The position numbers and the translations under genes are program-made. A stretch of 64,000 bases of DNA, from assembly GCA_003255065.1 (NCBI GenBank), contig QAOA01005690.1:302477-366476 (forward strand), given 5' to 3'. The first letter of the stretch is position 1. The number at the start of each line of letters is the position of its first letter. The stretch is from Cercis canadensis. Taxonomy: Eukaryota > Streptophyta > Magnoliopsida > Fabales > Fabaceae. Shown here piece after piece: positions 1 through 11,802 of the stretch. The notes beneath the pieces are model-generated. The model searched no databases, had not been told where the DNA came from, and saw only the letters and a list, made by a program, of their open reading frames with translations.

Positions 1-3000
1 GATTGTAGGATTTGAACCACAACAATTTTCTTTGAGACATCTATGAGCTTCAACTACATTAACACCATAACATTTCATCAACAATTTTTTACACTAAATC
101 GAGTGAAAATATCATCATTGCAGTTCCCTATTTGTATGACTAATTCAATAAACTTTAGAAACTTTTGAAAATAAATGCTGAATCAAAAACAAAACTTCTA
201 TCTGTATGCCTATATATAACACATATTCCTATACATCAATCATCATTATTATTAATATCATTAGCTTCATCAGCAAGAGTACGAGCATCGTTAATTTCAT
301 TAACAGGAGCACGAGCTTAACCCATGTACATAGTTACGTCATTAATATTGTCTTTAGCTGCATACGGATAAGCAAAAATATATTACTTATAGGTACTAAC
401 TATTAAACTAGTGAGTATTTGTGATATATGAGAATTAGAAGCTAGCTAATACTAAGATCAATACTGAAATAGGAACTAACCAAAACATAACTAATTGTTG
501 GATTTGAATCACAACAATGCCCCTTAAGATATCTATGAACTTCAACGATACTAACACCATAACATTTCATCAACAATTTTTCATACTAACTCGGGTGAAA
601 ATATTATATTTGTGGTTCTATATTTGCATGTCTAATTCAATAAACATTAGAAACTTTTGAAAATAAATGCTGAATCAAAAATAAAACTTCTAACAGTATG
701 CCTATATATAACACATATTCCTATACATAAATCATCATCATTATCAACATCGTTATCTTTATAAGCAAGAGTACGAGCATTATTAGCTTAATCAACAGCA
801 GGAGGAGCATGACCCTTGTACACGGCTATGTCATGAACCATGTCTTCATCTGCATATGGATAAACAAAAACTATTATCTATAGATACTAACTATTAAACT
901 AGTGAGTATTTGCGATACATGAACATTAAAAGTTAGCTAGCACTAAGATTAATATTGAAATAGAAACAAATCAAAACATAATCGATTATTTTATTTAAAC
1001 CATAAAAATTTCCCTTGAGACATCAATGAACTTCAACTACACTAACACCATAATATTTCATCAATAATTTTTCACACTGACTCGAGTGAAAATATCATTC
1101 TTGTGGTTTCCTATTTGCATGACCAATTCAATAAACTTCAGAAACTGTTGAAAATAAATGTTGAAACAAACACAAAACTTCTATTTGTATGTCTATATAT
1201 AACACATATTTCTATACATCAATTATCACCATTATCAATATCATTAGCTTTATCAGTAGGAATACGAGTATCATTAGCTTAATCAACAAGAACAAAAACA
1301 TGACCACTGTACACATCTACGTCATGAACCATATTGTCAACTGCATACGGATAAGCAAAAATATATTACCTATAGGTACTAACTAATAAACTAATGAGTA
1401 TTTGTGATATATGAGTATTAGAAGTTAGCTAACACTAAGATCAATATTCAAATAGGAACCAACAAAAACATAATCGATTGTTAGATTTGAACCATAACAA
1501 TTCCCCTTGAGACATCAATGAACTTCAACTACATTAACACCATAACAGTTCATCAACAATTTTTCAACTAACTCGAGTGAAAATATCATTCTTACAATTC
1601 CCTATTTGCATGACCAATTCAATAAACTTAGAAACTTTTAAAAATAAATGCTGAAATATATAACACATATTCATATACATCAATAATTACCATTATCAAC
1701 ATCAATTGCTTCATCAGTAGAAGTACGAGCATGACCCTTATACACAGCTACATTATGAACCCTATCTTCAGCTGGATACAGATAAGCAAAAATATATTAC
1801 CTATGGGTACTAACTACTAAACTAGTGAGTATTTGTGATAAATGAGTATTAGAAGCTAACTAGCACTAAGATCAATACTGAAATAGGAACTAACCAAAAT
1901 ATAATTGATTGTTAGATTTGGACTACAACAATGCCCCTTTAAACATTCATAAACTTCAACGACACTAACACTATAATATTTCATCAACAATTTTTTACAC
2001 TAACTCGAGTGAAAATATCATCCTTGTGGTTCCTTATTTGCATGACAAATTCAATAAATTTCAAAAACTTTTAAAAATAAATGCTGAATAAAAAATAAAA
2101 CTTTCATCTGTATGCCTATATATAACATATATTCCTATACATCAATCATTACGATTATCAACATCATTAGTTTCATCAATAGGAGTACGAGCATCATTAG
2201 CTTCATCAGCATGAGCACGAGCATGACCTCTGTACACAGCAACGTCATGAACCCTGTCATCAGCTCAATACGGTTAACAAAAACATATTACTTATGAATA
2301 CTAACTACTAAACTAGTAAGTATTTTTTATATATAGGCATTAGAAGCTAGCTAACACTAGTAAGTATTTTTTAACCAAAACATAACAGATTGTTGGATTT
2401 GAATCACAACAATGCTCCTTGAGATATCTATGAACTTCAACGATACTAACACCATAACATTTCATCAACAATTTTTCATACTAACTTGGGTGAAAATATC
2501 ATCTTTGTGATTCTCTATTTGCATGTCTAATTCAATAAACTTTAGAAACTTTTAAAAATAAATGCTGAATCAAAAATAAAACTTCTAACAGTATGCCTAT
2601 ATATAACACATATTCCTATATATAAATCATCACCATTATCAACATCGTTACATTTATAAGCAAGAGTACGAGCATTATGAGCTTAATCAACAACAGTAGG
2701 AACATGACCCATGTACACGGTTACGTCATGAACCATGTCTTCATGTGCATATGGATAAACAACAACATATTATCTATAAGTACTAACTATTAAACTAGTG
2801 AGTATTTGTGATATATGGACATTAAAAGTTAGCTAGCACTAAGATTAATATTGAAATAGGAACAAATCAGAACATAATCGATTATTTTATTTAAACCATA
2901 AAAATTTTCCTTGAGACATCAATGAACTTCAACTACACTAATACCATAATATTTCATCAACAATTTTTCACACTAACTCGAGTGAAAATATCATTTTTGT

Positions 3001-6000
3001 GGTTTCCTATTTGCATGACCAATTTAATAAACTTCAGAAACTTTTAGAAATAAATGTTGAAACAAACACAAAACTTCTATTTGTATGTCTATATATAATA
3101 CATATTTCTATACATCAATAATCACCATTATCAATATCATTACCTTTATCAGTAGGAATACGAGTATTATTAACTTAATCAGCAAGAACAAAAGCATGAC
3201 CACTGTACACAGCTACATCATGAACTATATTTTCAACTGCATACGGATAAGCAAAAACATATTACCTATAAGTACTAACTAATAAACTAGTGAGTATTTG
3301 TGATATATGAGTATTAGAAACTAGCTAACACTAATATCAATATTCAAATAGGAACCAACAAAAACATAATCAATTGTTAGATTTGAACCACAACAATTTT
3401 CCTTGAGACATCAATGAACTTCAACTACATTAACACCATAACAGTTCATCAACAATTTTTCACACTAACTCGAGTGAAAATATCATTCTTACAGTTTCCT
3501 ATTTGCATGACCAATTCAATAAACTTAGAAGCTTTTAAAAATAAATGCTGAATCAAAAACAAAATTTTCATCTGCATACCTATATATAACACATATTCAT
3601 ATACATCAATAATCACCATTATCAACATCAATTGCTTCATTAGTAAAAGTACGAGCATGACCCTTATACACAGCTACGTTATGAACCCTATCTTCAGCTG
3701 GATACAGATAAGCAAAAACATATTACCTATGAGTGCTAAGTACTAAACTAGTGAGTATTTGTGATAAATGAGTATTAGAAACTAACTAGCACTAAAATCA
3801 ATACTGAAATAAGAACTAACCAAAATATAATCGATTGTTATATTTAAACTACAACAATGCCCCTTCAAACATTCATAAACTTCAACGACACTAAGACCAT
3901 AATATTTCATTAACAATTTTTTACACTAACTCGAGTGAAAATATCATTCTTGTGATTCCTTATTTGCATGAAAAATTCAATAAATTTCAGAAACTTTTGA
4001 AAATAAATACTAAATAAAAAATAAAACTTTCATCTGTATGCCTATATATAACATATATTCATATACATCAATCATTACGATTATCAACATCATTAATTTC
4101 ATCAGCAGGAGTACGTACATCATTAGCTTCATCAGCATGAGCACGAGCATGACCCTTATACACAACTACATCTTGAACCTTGTCATTAGCTCCATACGGT
4201 TAACAAAAATATATTACTTATGAATACTAACTACTAAACTAGTAAGTATTTTTTATATATAAACATTAGAAGCTAGCTAGCACTAATATCAATACTGTAA
4301 TAGGAACCAATCAAAACATAACAGATTGTTGGAATTGAACCACAACAATGCCACTTGAGACATGCATGAACTTCAACGACACTAACACCATAATATTTTA
4401 ACAACAATTTTTCACATTAACTCGAGTAGAAATATCATCCTTGTTATTCTTTATTTGCATAAAAAATTTAATAAATCTAAGATATTTTTGAAAATAAATG
4501 TTGATTCAAAAATAAAACTTTCATCTGTATGTTTATATATAAAACATAATCTTATAAATCAACATTATTAGCTTCATTAGCAAGAGTATAAACATCATTA
4601 ACTCCATCAACAAGAGCACGAGTATGACCCCTGTATGCAGCTACGTTATGAATCATGTCATCAACTCCATACGGATTAACAAAAACATATTAATTATGTG
4701 TTCTAACTACTAAATTAGTTAGTATTTGAGATATATAGGGATTACAAGCTAGGCAGCACTATAGTTAATACTGAAATAGAAATCGACTAAAATATAACCG
4801 ATTGTTGGATTTGAATCACAACAATGCCTATTGAGATATTCATGAACTTCAACGATACTAACACCATAACATTTCATCAACAATTTTTTTACACTATCTC
4901 GAGTGAAAATATTATCATTTTGATTCCCTATTTGTATCACCAATTTAATAAACTTCAGGAATTTTTGAAAATAAATGCTGAATCAAAAACAAAATTTCAA
5001 TTTGTATGCTTATATATAACATATATTCATATACATTAATTATCACCATTATCAATATCATTAGTTTTATCAGCAGGAGTACGAGCATCATTAGCTGCAT
5101 CAGCAAGAGCACGAACATAATCCATATACATAGCTACGTCATGAACAATGTTTTCAACTCTATTCGGATCAGCAAAAACATATTAACTATAAATACCAAT
5201 TACTAAACTAGTGAGTGTTTGTGATATATGAGCATTAGAAGCTAGCTAGCACTAAGATTAATACTGAAATAGGAACTAACCAAAACATAACTGATTGTTA
5301 GATTTGAACTACAACAATGCCCCTTGAGACATTCATGAACTTTAACGACACTAACACTATAACATTTCATCAACAATTTTTCACACTAACTCGAATGAAA
5401 ATATCATTCTTATGGTTCTCTATTTGCATAACTAATTTAATAAACTTCAGAAACTTTTAAAAATAAATGCTGAATCAAAAATAAAAACTTTCATATGTAT
5501 GCCTATATATAACACATATTCTTATACATCAATCATTACCATTATCAACATCATTACCTTTATAAGCAGGAGTACGAACATCATTAGCTTAATCAGTAGC
5601 AGCAGGAGCATGACCCATGTACACAGCTACGTCATGAACCATATCTTCAGCTGCATACGGATAAACAAAAACATATTATTTATGGGTACTAACTATTAAA
5701 CTAGTGACTATTGGATTTGACCCATAACAGTTTCCCTTGAGATATCAATGAACTTCAATTACACTAACACCATAACATTTCATCAACAATTTTTCATACT
5801 AACTTAAGTGAAAATATTATCTTTGTGATTTCCTATTTGCATGACTAATTCAATAAACTTAAAAAAAATTTGAAAATAAATGCTGAATAAAAAATAAAAC
5901 TTCTATCTGTATGCATATATATAACACATATTTCTATACATTAATTATCACTATTATGAACATAATTAGCTTCATCAACAGGAGTACGAGCATTATTAAC

Positions 6001-6429
6001 TTCATCAGAATGAGCATGAGCATGACCCATGTATATAGCTATGTCATGAACTCTATCTTTAGCTACATACGGATAAGCAAAAACATATTACCAATAAGTA
6101 CTAACTACTAAACTAGTGAGTATTTGTGATATATGGACATTAAAAGCTAACTAGCACTAAGATCAATATTGAAATGAGAACCAACCAAAACATAACCGAT
6201 TGTTAGATTTGAACCACAACAATATCCATTAAGATATCCATGAACTTCAACAACACTAATACTATAACATTTTAACAACAATTTTTCACACTAACTCGAG
6301 TGAAAATATCATTCTTGTGGTTCTTTATTTGTATGACTAATTTAATAAACTTCACAAACTTTTAAAAATAAATGTTAAATAAAAAATAAAACTTATATTT
6401 GTATGCATATATATAACACATATTTTTAT
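1..6429. repeat. satellite array, about 490-bp monomers (left block)
   Basis: About 13 head-to-tail copies of an AT-rich monomer, with phase starts near 1, 494, 982, 1475, 1907, 2390, 2880, 3373, 3833, 4322, 4800, 5292, 5711 and 6199. Each unit carries the same landmarks in order: gattgttggatttgaac, catttcatcaacaattttt, ctcgagtgaaaatatcat, gcctatatataacacat, two adjacent versions of catcattagcttcatcagc, and aaactagtgagtatttg. Copies differ by point changes and small indels; one near 1655 lost about 30 bp and one ending near 5705 lost about 75 bp. Units starting at 494, 982, 1475 and 1907 pair with those at 2390, 2880, 3373 and 3833 by private variants, so a four-unit higher-order repeat of about 1.9 kb is present twice. 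The array continues after a transposon at 7666. Confidence 0.95.
206..406 (+). other. recurring 60-66-codon frame inside satellite monomers (example)
   Basis: Most satellite monomers keep an open frame at the same place, here 66 codons starting M-P-I-Y-N-T-Y and ending G-T-N-Y. Related frames start at 1189, 2112, 3085, 4038, 5006, 5499, 5911, 8771, 9257, 10238, 10734 and 11230. The product would be rich in I, S, N and T, with a serine-isoleucine repeat caused by the internal 30-bp duplication of the monomer. I recognise no protein family. Shared ancestry of the monomers is enough to explain the conservation, so translation is unproven and I regard coding as unlikely. Confidence 0.3.
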
Positions 6430-6710
6430 GACTTAATTATAATTTTGGTCTTCTTATTTTAATAAAGCGAACAATTTGGTCTCATTTCTTTAAAAATAAA
6501 TAATTTTACCCTTTTATTTTGACAAACGTATTTTTAGTCTCTTCATTTTTTAGCCATTTAAAATTAGACGAAATTGTTGTCCTAACATTAAAAAGTTATT
6601 ATTTTTATTTGAATCAACTAATTTAAGTCACACAAGATGCACATGTGAATTTCTTCTTCTTGAATTTCTGGATCAACAACAACATATGACTTAGTAGGAA
6701 GCACAATTGT

Positions 6711-7067
6711 TCATGTTTCTTCCACTTTGGAATTTTTTGGAATAAGAGGCTTAGGCATGTAATTTTCTTCCTTGGTCTCAGCTAGCTGCAATGTCATGCA
6801 CTCAAAGTAATCAATTCCTTCTGAGGAAGACTCATTTTTACACTTATCATCTTTTCCTCTCGCAATATTAGACTTGCCCTCATGATCATCAACACATGTA
6901 AAAACCATATTCACAAACCAACTAAGTGGGTCAACCATTGGATTTTCTAATAGACTACAAATGACATCATCCACTTGATTGCAAAACAGAGATGACATGA
7001 CAACTATTTCTACTGCGGCATTCATAATAAGTTCATCTCGTGGCTGTTCAGCTTTGTCTTGTGGCAC
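6711..7067 (-). pseudogene. captured open segment of unknown origin in the MULE
   Basis: A 118-codon open frame on the minus strand fills the left half of the transposon interior. It is charged, with a Lys/Asp/Glu-rich stretch in the middle and a segment reading E-C-M-T-L-Q-L-A-E-T-K-E-E near the end. The codon use looks coding, and it lies back to back with the phosphatase fragment on the other strand. I do not recognise the source gene. It is probably a piece of a host exon picked up by the element; no independent promoter or start context supports expression. Confidence 0.35.
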
Positions 7068-7179
7068 TTGTGGTTATATTAGATTATATTAGAGGAGTTT
7101 CAAGTTGCTTTTCTTCAGCGATGACATCCTCCTCCATCTCAGGAACAACAGGAACTTCCAAATTTATTTCTGCCTTCAA

Positions 7180-7437
7180 TTTCAGATTTGTACATGGAAT
7201 AGGTATCAAAGATTATTTCAAACTTGTTGCTTGTAGAGTTGGTTCAATTGTCCTATTGTCCATTGATCAAAAACCCGATAGATCTGATGAACGTCAAAGG
7301 ATTGAACAGATTGGGGGTTTCGTCATTTGGGCAGGGACATCGTGGGTTGGTAGTGTTCTTGCTCTTTCCTGTGCTTTTGGCTACCTACTAAGTCATATGT
7401 TGTTGCTAATCTAGAAATTCAAGAAGAAGATATTGAC
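7180..7437 (+). pseudogene. captured protein phosphatase 2C fragment
   Basis: The translated segment contains A-C-R-V-G-S, then [16 protein letters not shown], then G-G-F-V-I-W-A-G-T, which follows the plant PP2C core order. Downstream, where active enzymes read V-S-R-A-F-G-D, this copy reads L-S-C-A-F-G-Y, so the metal-binding aspartate is lost. The phase then shifts, and the next PP2C stretch (Y-V-V-A-N, E-I-Q-E-E-D) continues in another frame at about 7390-7437. The distal part lies within the right inverted arm, so its mirror image also occurs on the minus strand at about 6645-6705. PP2Cs remove phosphate from Ser/Thr in signalling; this fragment cannot be active. Confidence 0.75.
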
Positions 7438-7665
7438 ATGTGCATCTTATGTGACTTAAATTAGTTGATTCAAATGAAAATAATAATTTTTTTAATATCA
7501 GGTCAACTATCCTATCAAATTTTAAACAACTCAAATAAAAAAAGACGAAAAAATATAATGTTTGTCAAAATATAAGGGTAAAATGGTTCATTTTTAGATA
7601 GGGGAAACAAAATCGTTCATTCATTAAAATAGGGAGACCAAAATTACAATTAAGCCTATTTTTAT

Positions 7666-10600
7666 ACATCAATCATCACCATTATTAACATAATTAGCTT
7701 TATCAGCTAGAATACGAGCATCATTAGCTTCATCAGCAAGACCACGAGCATTACCCATGTACACAGCTAAGTCATTAACCTTGTCTTGAGCTCCACATGG
7801 ATCAGGAAAAATATATTACTTATAGGTACTAACTATTAAACTAGTGAGTATTTGTGATATATGTATATTAGAAGCTAGCTAGCACTAAGATCAATACTGA
7901 AATAAGAACCAACCAAAACATAACCGATTGTTGAATTTGAACCACAACAATGTCTCTTGAGACATTCATGAACTTCAACGACACTAACAACATAACATTT
8001 CATCAACAATTTTTCACAATAACTCGAGTAGAAATATCATCCTTGTAGTTTCATATTTGTATGACAAATTCAAGAAGCTTTAGAAACTTTTAAAAATAAA
8101 TACTGAATAAAAAATAAAACTTCAATCTATATGCTTATATAAAACATATATTCCTATACATCAATCATCACCATTATTAACATCATTAGCTTCATCAGTA
8201 AGAGTATGAGTATCATTAGTTTTATCAGCAGGAGTACGACCATAACCCCTATACACAGTTACATCATGAACTCTGTCTTCAGCTCCATCTGAATAAGCAA
8301 AAACATATTACTTATTGGTACTAACTACTAAACTATTGAGTATTTATGNGAGTATGAGTATCATTAGTTTTATCAGCAGGAGCACGACCATAACCCCTAT
8401 ACACAGTTACGTCATGAACTCTGTCTTCAGCTCCATCTGAATAAGCAAAAACATATTACTTATTGGTACTAACTACTAAACTACTGAGTATTTATGATAT
8501 ATAGGCATTAGAAACTTGCTAGCACTAAGAACAATAATAAAATAGGAACTAACTAAAACATAATTGATTGTTGGATTTGAATCACAACAATGCCCCTTGA
8601 AACATTCATTAACTTCAACGACACTAACACCATAACATTTTATCAACAATTTTTCATACTAATTCAAATACAAATATCATACTTGTGGTTCCCTATTTGT
8701 ATGACCAATAAAATAAATTTCAGAAACTTTTGAAAATAAATGATTAATCAAAAATAAAACTTTCATCTATATGCCTATATATAACACATATTCCTATACA
8801 TCAATCATCACTATTATCAACATCATTATTTTTATTAGTTGGAGTACGAACATCATTAGCTGCATCAGCAAGAGTACGAACATGACCCCTGCACACAGTT
8901 ATGTCATGAACCCTGTTTTCAGCTCGATCCGGATCAACAAAAACATATTACCTATGGGTACTAACTACTAAACTAGTGAGTATTTGTGATATATGAACAT
9001 TAGAAACTAGTTACCACTAAGATCAATACTGAAATAGGAACCAACCAAAACATAACCGATTGTTGAATTTGAAACATAACAATGCCCCTTGAGACATTCA
9101 TGAACTTCAACGACACTAACACATTAACATTTCATCAACAATTTTTCACACTAACTCGAGTGGAAATATTATCTTTGTGGTTTTCTATTTGCATGACTAA
9201 TTTAATAAACTTCAAATTTTTTTGAAAATAAATGCTGAATCAAAAATAAAACTTCAATGTTTATGCCTATATATAACACAAATTTCTATACAGCAATCAT
9301 CACCATTATCAACATCATTAGCTTCATTAGGAGGAGTACAAGCATCATTAACATGAGGACAAACACGACTCCTGTACATAGCTATGTCATGAACTCTGTC
9401 TTTAGTTTCATCTGGATCAGTAAAAATATATTACATATGAGTACTAATTACTAAACTAGTGAATATTTGTGATATAAAGACATTACAAGCTAGCTAGCAC
9501 TAAGATCAATACTGAAATAAGAACTAAGGAAAACATAACCGATTATTGGATTTGGACCACAACAATGCTTCTTGACACATTCATGAACTTCAACGACACT
9601 AACACCAAAACATTTTATCAACAATTTTTCACACTAACTCGAGTGAAAATATCTTCATTGTATTTTCTATTTGCATGATCAATTCAATAAATTTCAAAAA
9701 AATTTAAAAATAAATGTTGAATCAAAAATAAAACTTCAATCTGTATGCCTGCATATAACAAATATTTCTATATATTAATCAGCACCATTATCAACATCAT
9801 TAGCTTCATCAGGAGAAGTACGAGCATCATTAGCTTCATAAGCAGGAGCATGAGCATAACCTCATGTACACAGCTACGTCATGAACCCTGTCTTTAGTTC
9901 TATATGGATTATCAAAAACATATTACTTATGAGTACTAACTACTAAACGAGTGAGTATTTGTGATATATAAACATTAGAAGCTAACTAGGACTAATATCA
10001 ATACTGAAAGAGGAACCAACAAAAACATAATCGATTGTTAGATTTGAACCTTAACAATGCCCCTTGAGACATCCATGAACTTAAACGATATTAACACCAT
10101 AATATTTTAACAACAATTTTTCACACTAACTCGAGTAAAAATATCATTCTTGTGGTTCTCTATTTACATGACTAATTCAATAAACTTCATAAACTTTTAA
10201 AAATAAATTTTAAATCAAAAACAAAACTTTCATCTGTATGTCTATATATAACACATATTCCTATACATCAATCATCACTATTATTAAAATAATTACTTTC
10301 ATCAGTAGGAGTACGAGTATTAATAGCTTTATCAGTAGGAGCACGAACACGAGCATGACCTCTGTACACAGCTACGTCATGAACCCTATATTCAGCTCCT
10401 TGTGGATTAGCAAAAATATATTACCTATGGGTAATAACTACTAAACTTATGAGTATTTGTGATAAATGGATATTAGAAGGTAACTAGCACTAAGATCAAT
10501 ACTGAGTAAGGAACCAATAAAAACATAACCGATTACTGATTTGAACCACAACAATGTCATTTGAGACATCCATGAACTTCAATGACACTAACATCATAAC

Positions 10601-11519
10601 ATTTCAATTACAATTTTTCACATTAACTCGAGTGAAAATATTATCCTTGTGATTCCATATTTGCATGACTAATTCAATAAACTTTAGAAATTTTTGAAAA
10701 TAAATGCTAAATAAAAAATAAAATTTCATATGTATGCCTATATATAACACATATTTCTATATATCAATCATCACCATTATCAACATCATTAGTTTTATCA
10801 GCAAAAGTACGAGCATTATTAGCTTCATCAGCAGGAGCACAAACATGACTGCATGTACACAATTGCGTCATGAACCCTATCTTCAGCTTCATGCGGATCA
10901 ACAACAAAAATATATTACCTATGGGTACTAACTACTAAAGTAGTGAGTATTTGTAATATATGAGCATTAAAAACTAGCTAGCACTAAAATTAATATTGAA
11001 ATGGGAGCCAACCAAAACATAACTGATTGTTGAATTTGAACCACAACAATGTCCCTTAAGACATCCATGAACTTCAACGACACTAACATCATAACATTTC
11101 AATAACAATTTTTCATACTAACTCGAGTGAAAATATCATCCTTATGGTTCCCAATTTGCATGACTAATTCAATAAACTTCAAAAACTTTTGAAAATAAAT
11201 GCTGAATCAAAAATAAAACTTCAATTTGTATGACTATATATAACACATATTCCTATACATCAATCATTACCATTATCAACATCATTAGCTTCATCAGTAG
11301 GAGTACGAGCATCATTAGCTTCATTAACAGGAGCACGAACATGACCCCTGTACACAACTACATCATGAACCCTGTCTTCAGCTTCATACAGATCAGTGAA
11401 AACATATTACCTATGAGTACTAACTACTAAACTAGTGAGTATTTATGATATATAGACATTAGAAGCTAGCTAGCACTAAAATCAATACTGAAATAGGAAC
11501 CAACCAAAACATAACCGAT
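7666..11519. repeat. satellite array, about 490-bp monomers (right block)
   Basis: The same satellite resumes directly after the MULE target duplication and runs for about eight more monomers, with phase starts near 7927, 8567, 9059, 9541, 10031, 10530 and 11023. It ends abruptly at 11519, in the middle of the cataaccgattg landmark, where unrelated sequence begins. One apparent partial unit at 8202-8496 is explained by a contig overlap around the N at 8349. The first half-unit after the transposon completes the unit broken at 6420, so the satellite existed before the insertion. Confidence 0.95.
8202..8496. other. single-N contig join with 147-bp duplicated flanks
   Basis: The N at 8349 is preceded by 8202-8348 and followed by 8350-8496, which match along their full length with only a few substitutions. 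This is the pattern of two overlapping contig ends placed side by side and not merged. One copy should be discounted when counting satellite monomers. Confidence 0.85.
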
Positions 11520-11635
11520 TGCCCCTCTTTATATGTTTCGTATTAGAATGACGTGTGAAGTTTTCGCTTATCATATTTTTTACATAGAGAACATGTAAAG
11601 ATAAAAGACACGTATTTCATCCAGTACTCAGGGTA

Positions 11636-11797
11636 GAGATTGTAATGTCAAAACAAAATAACGTAAATTATAATGACGAAAACATGATGACAGGAGAATG
11701 TAATATCGAAAAATGAGAATGACATGAAATTATAATGACACAACATGTAATAGCAAGAAATTAATGGTACAAAATATAATGACAGAAAAAATTAAGG
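11636..11797. repeat. minisatellite, left remnant
   Basis: Degenerate copies of a unit of about 30 bp built on taatgacgaaaa and aaattaatggcat. The same unit resumes at 13137, after the solo LTR, so this is the left part of one array split by the insertion. No gene is visible between the satellite end at 11519 and this array. Confidence 0.7.
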
Positions 11798-11802
11798 ACA
11801 TG

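Larger units (their letters stand above)
6430..7656. mobile_element. Mutator-type (Pack-MULE-like) element with long inverted arms
   Basis: A 1227-bp element sits inside a satellite monomer, flanked by a perfect 9-bp target-site duplication TATTTTTAT (6421-6429 and 7657-7665). The ends are inverted repeats starting GACTTAATTATAATTTTGG on the left and, read from the other end, GGCTTAATTGTAATTTTGG. Complementarity continues for about 275 bp on each side (6430-6704 against 7382-7656). Nine-base duplications and long terminal inverted repeats are typical of Mutator-like elements. There is no transposase, so it is non-autonomous. The interior holds gene-derived sequence, including a protein phosphatase 2C fragment, which is the Pack-MULE pattern. 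The same terminal motif appears at 23102. Confidence 0.85.

Noticed and set aside
1-11519. CRISPR-like or protein-coding tandem array
   Set aside because: Monomers are about 490 bp without unique spacers, the host is a plant, and most monomers carry stops in all long frames.
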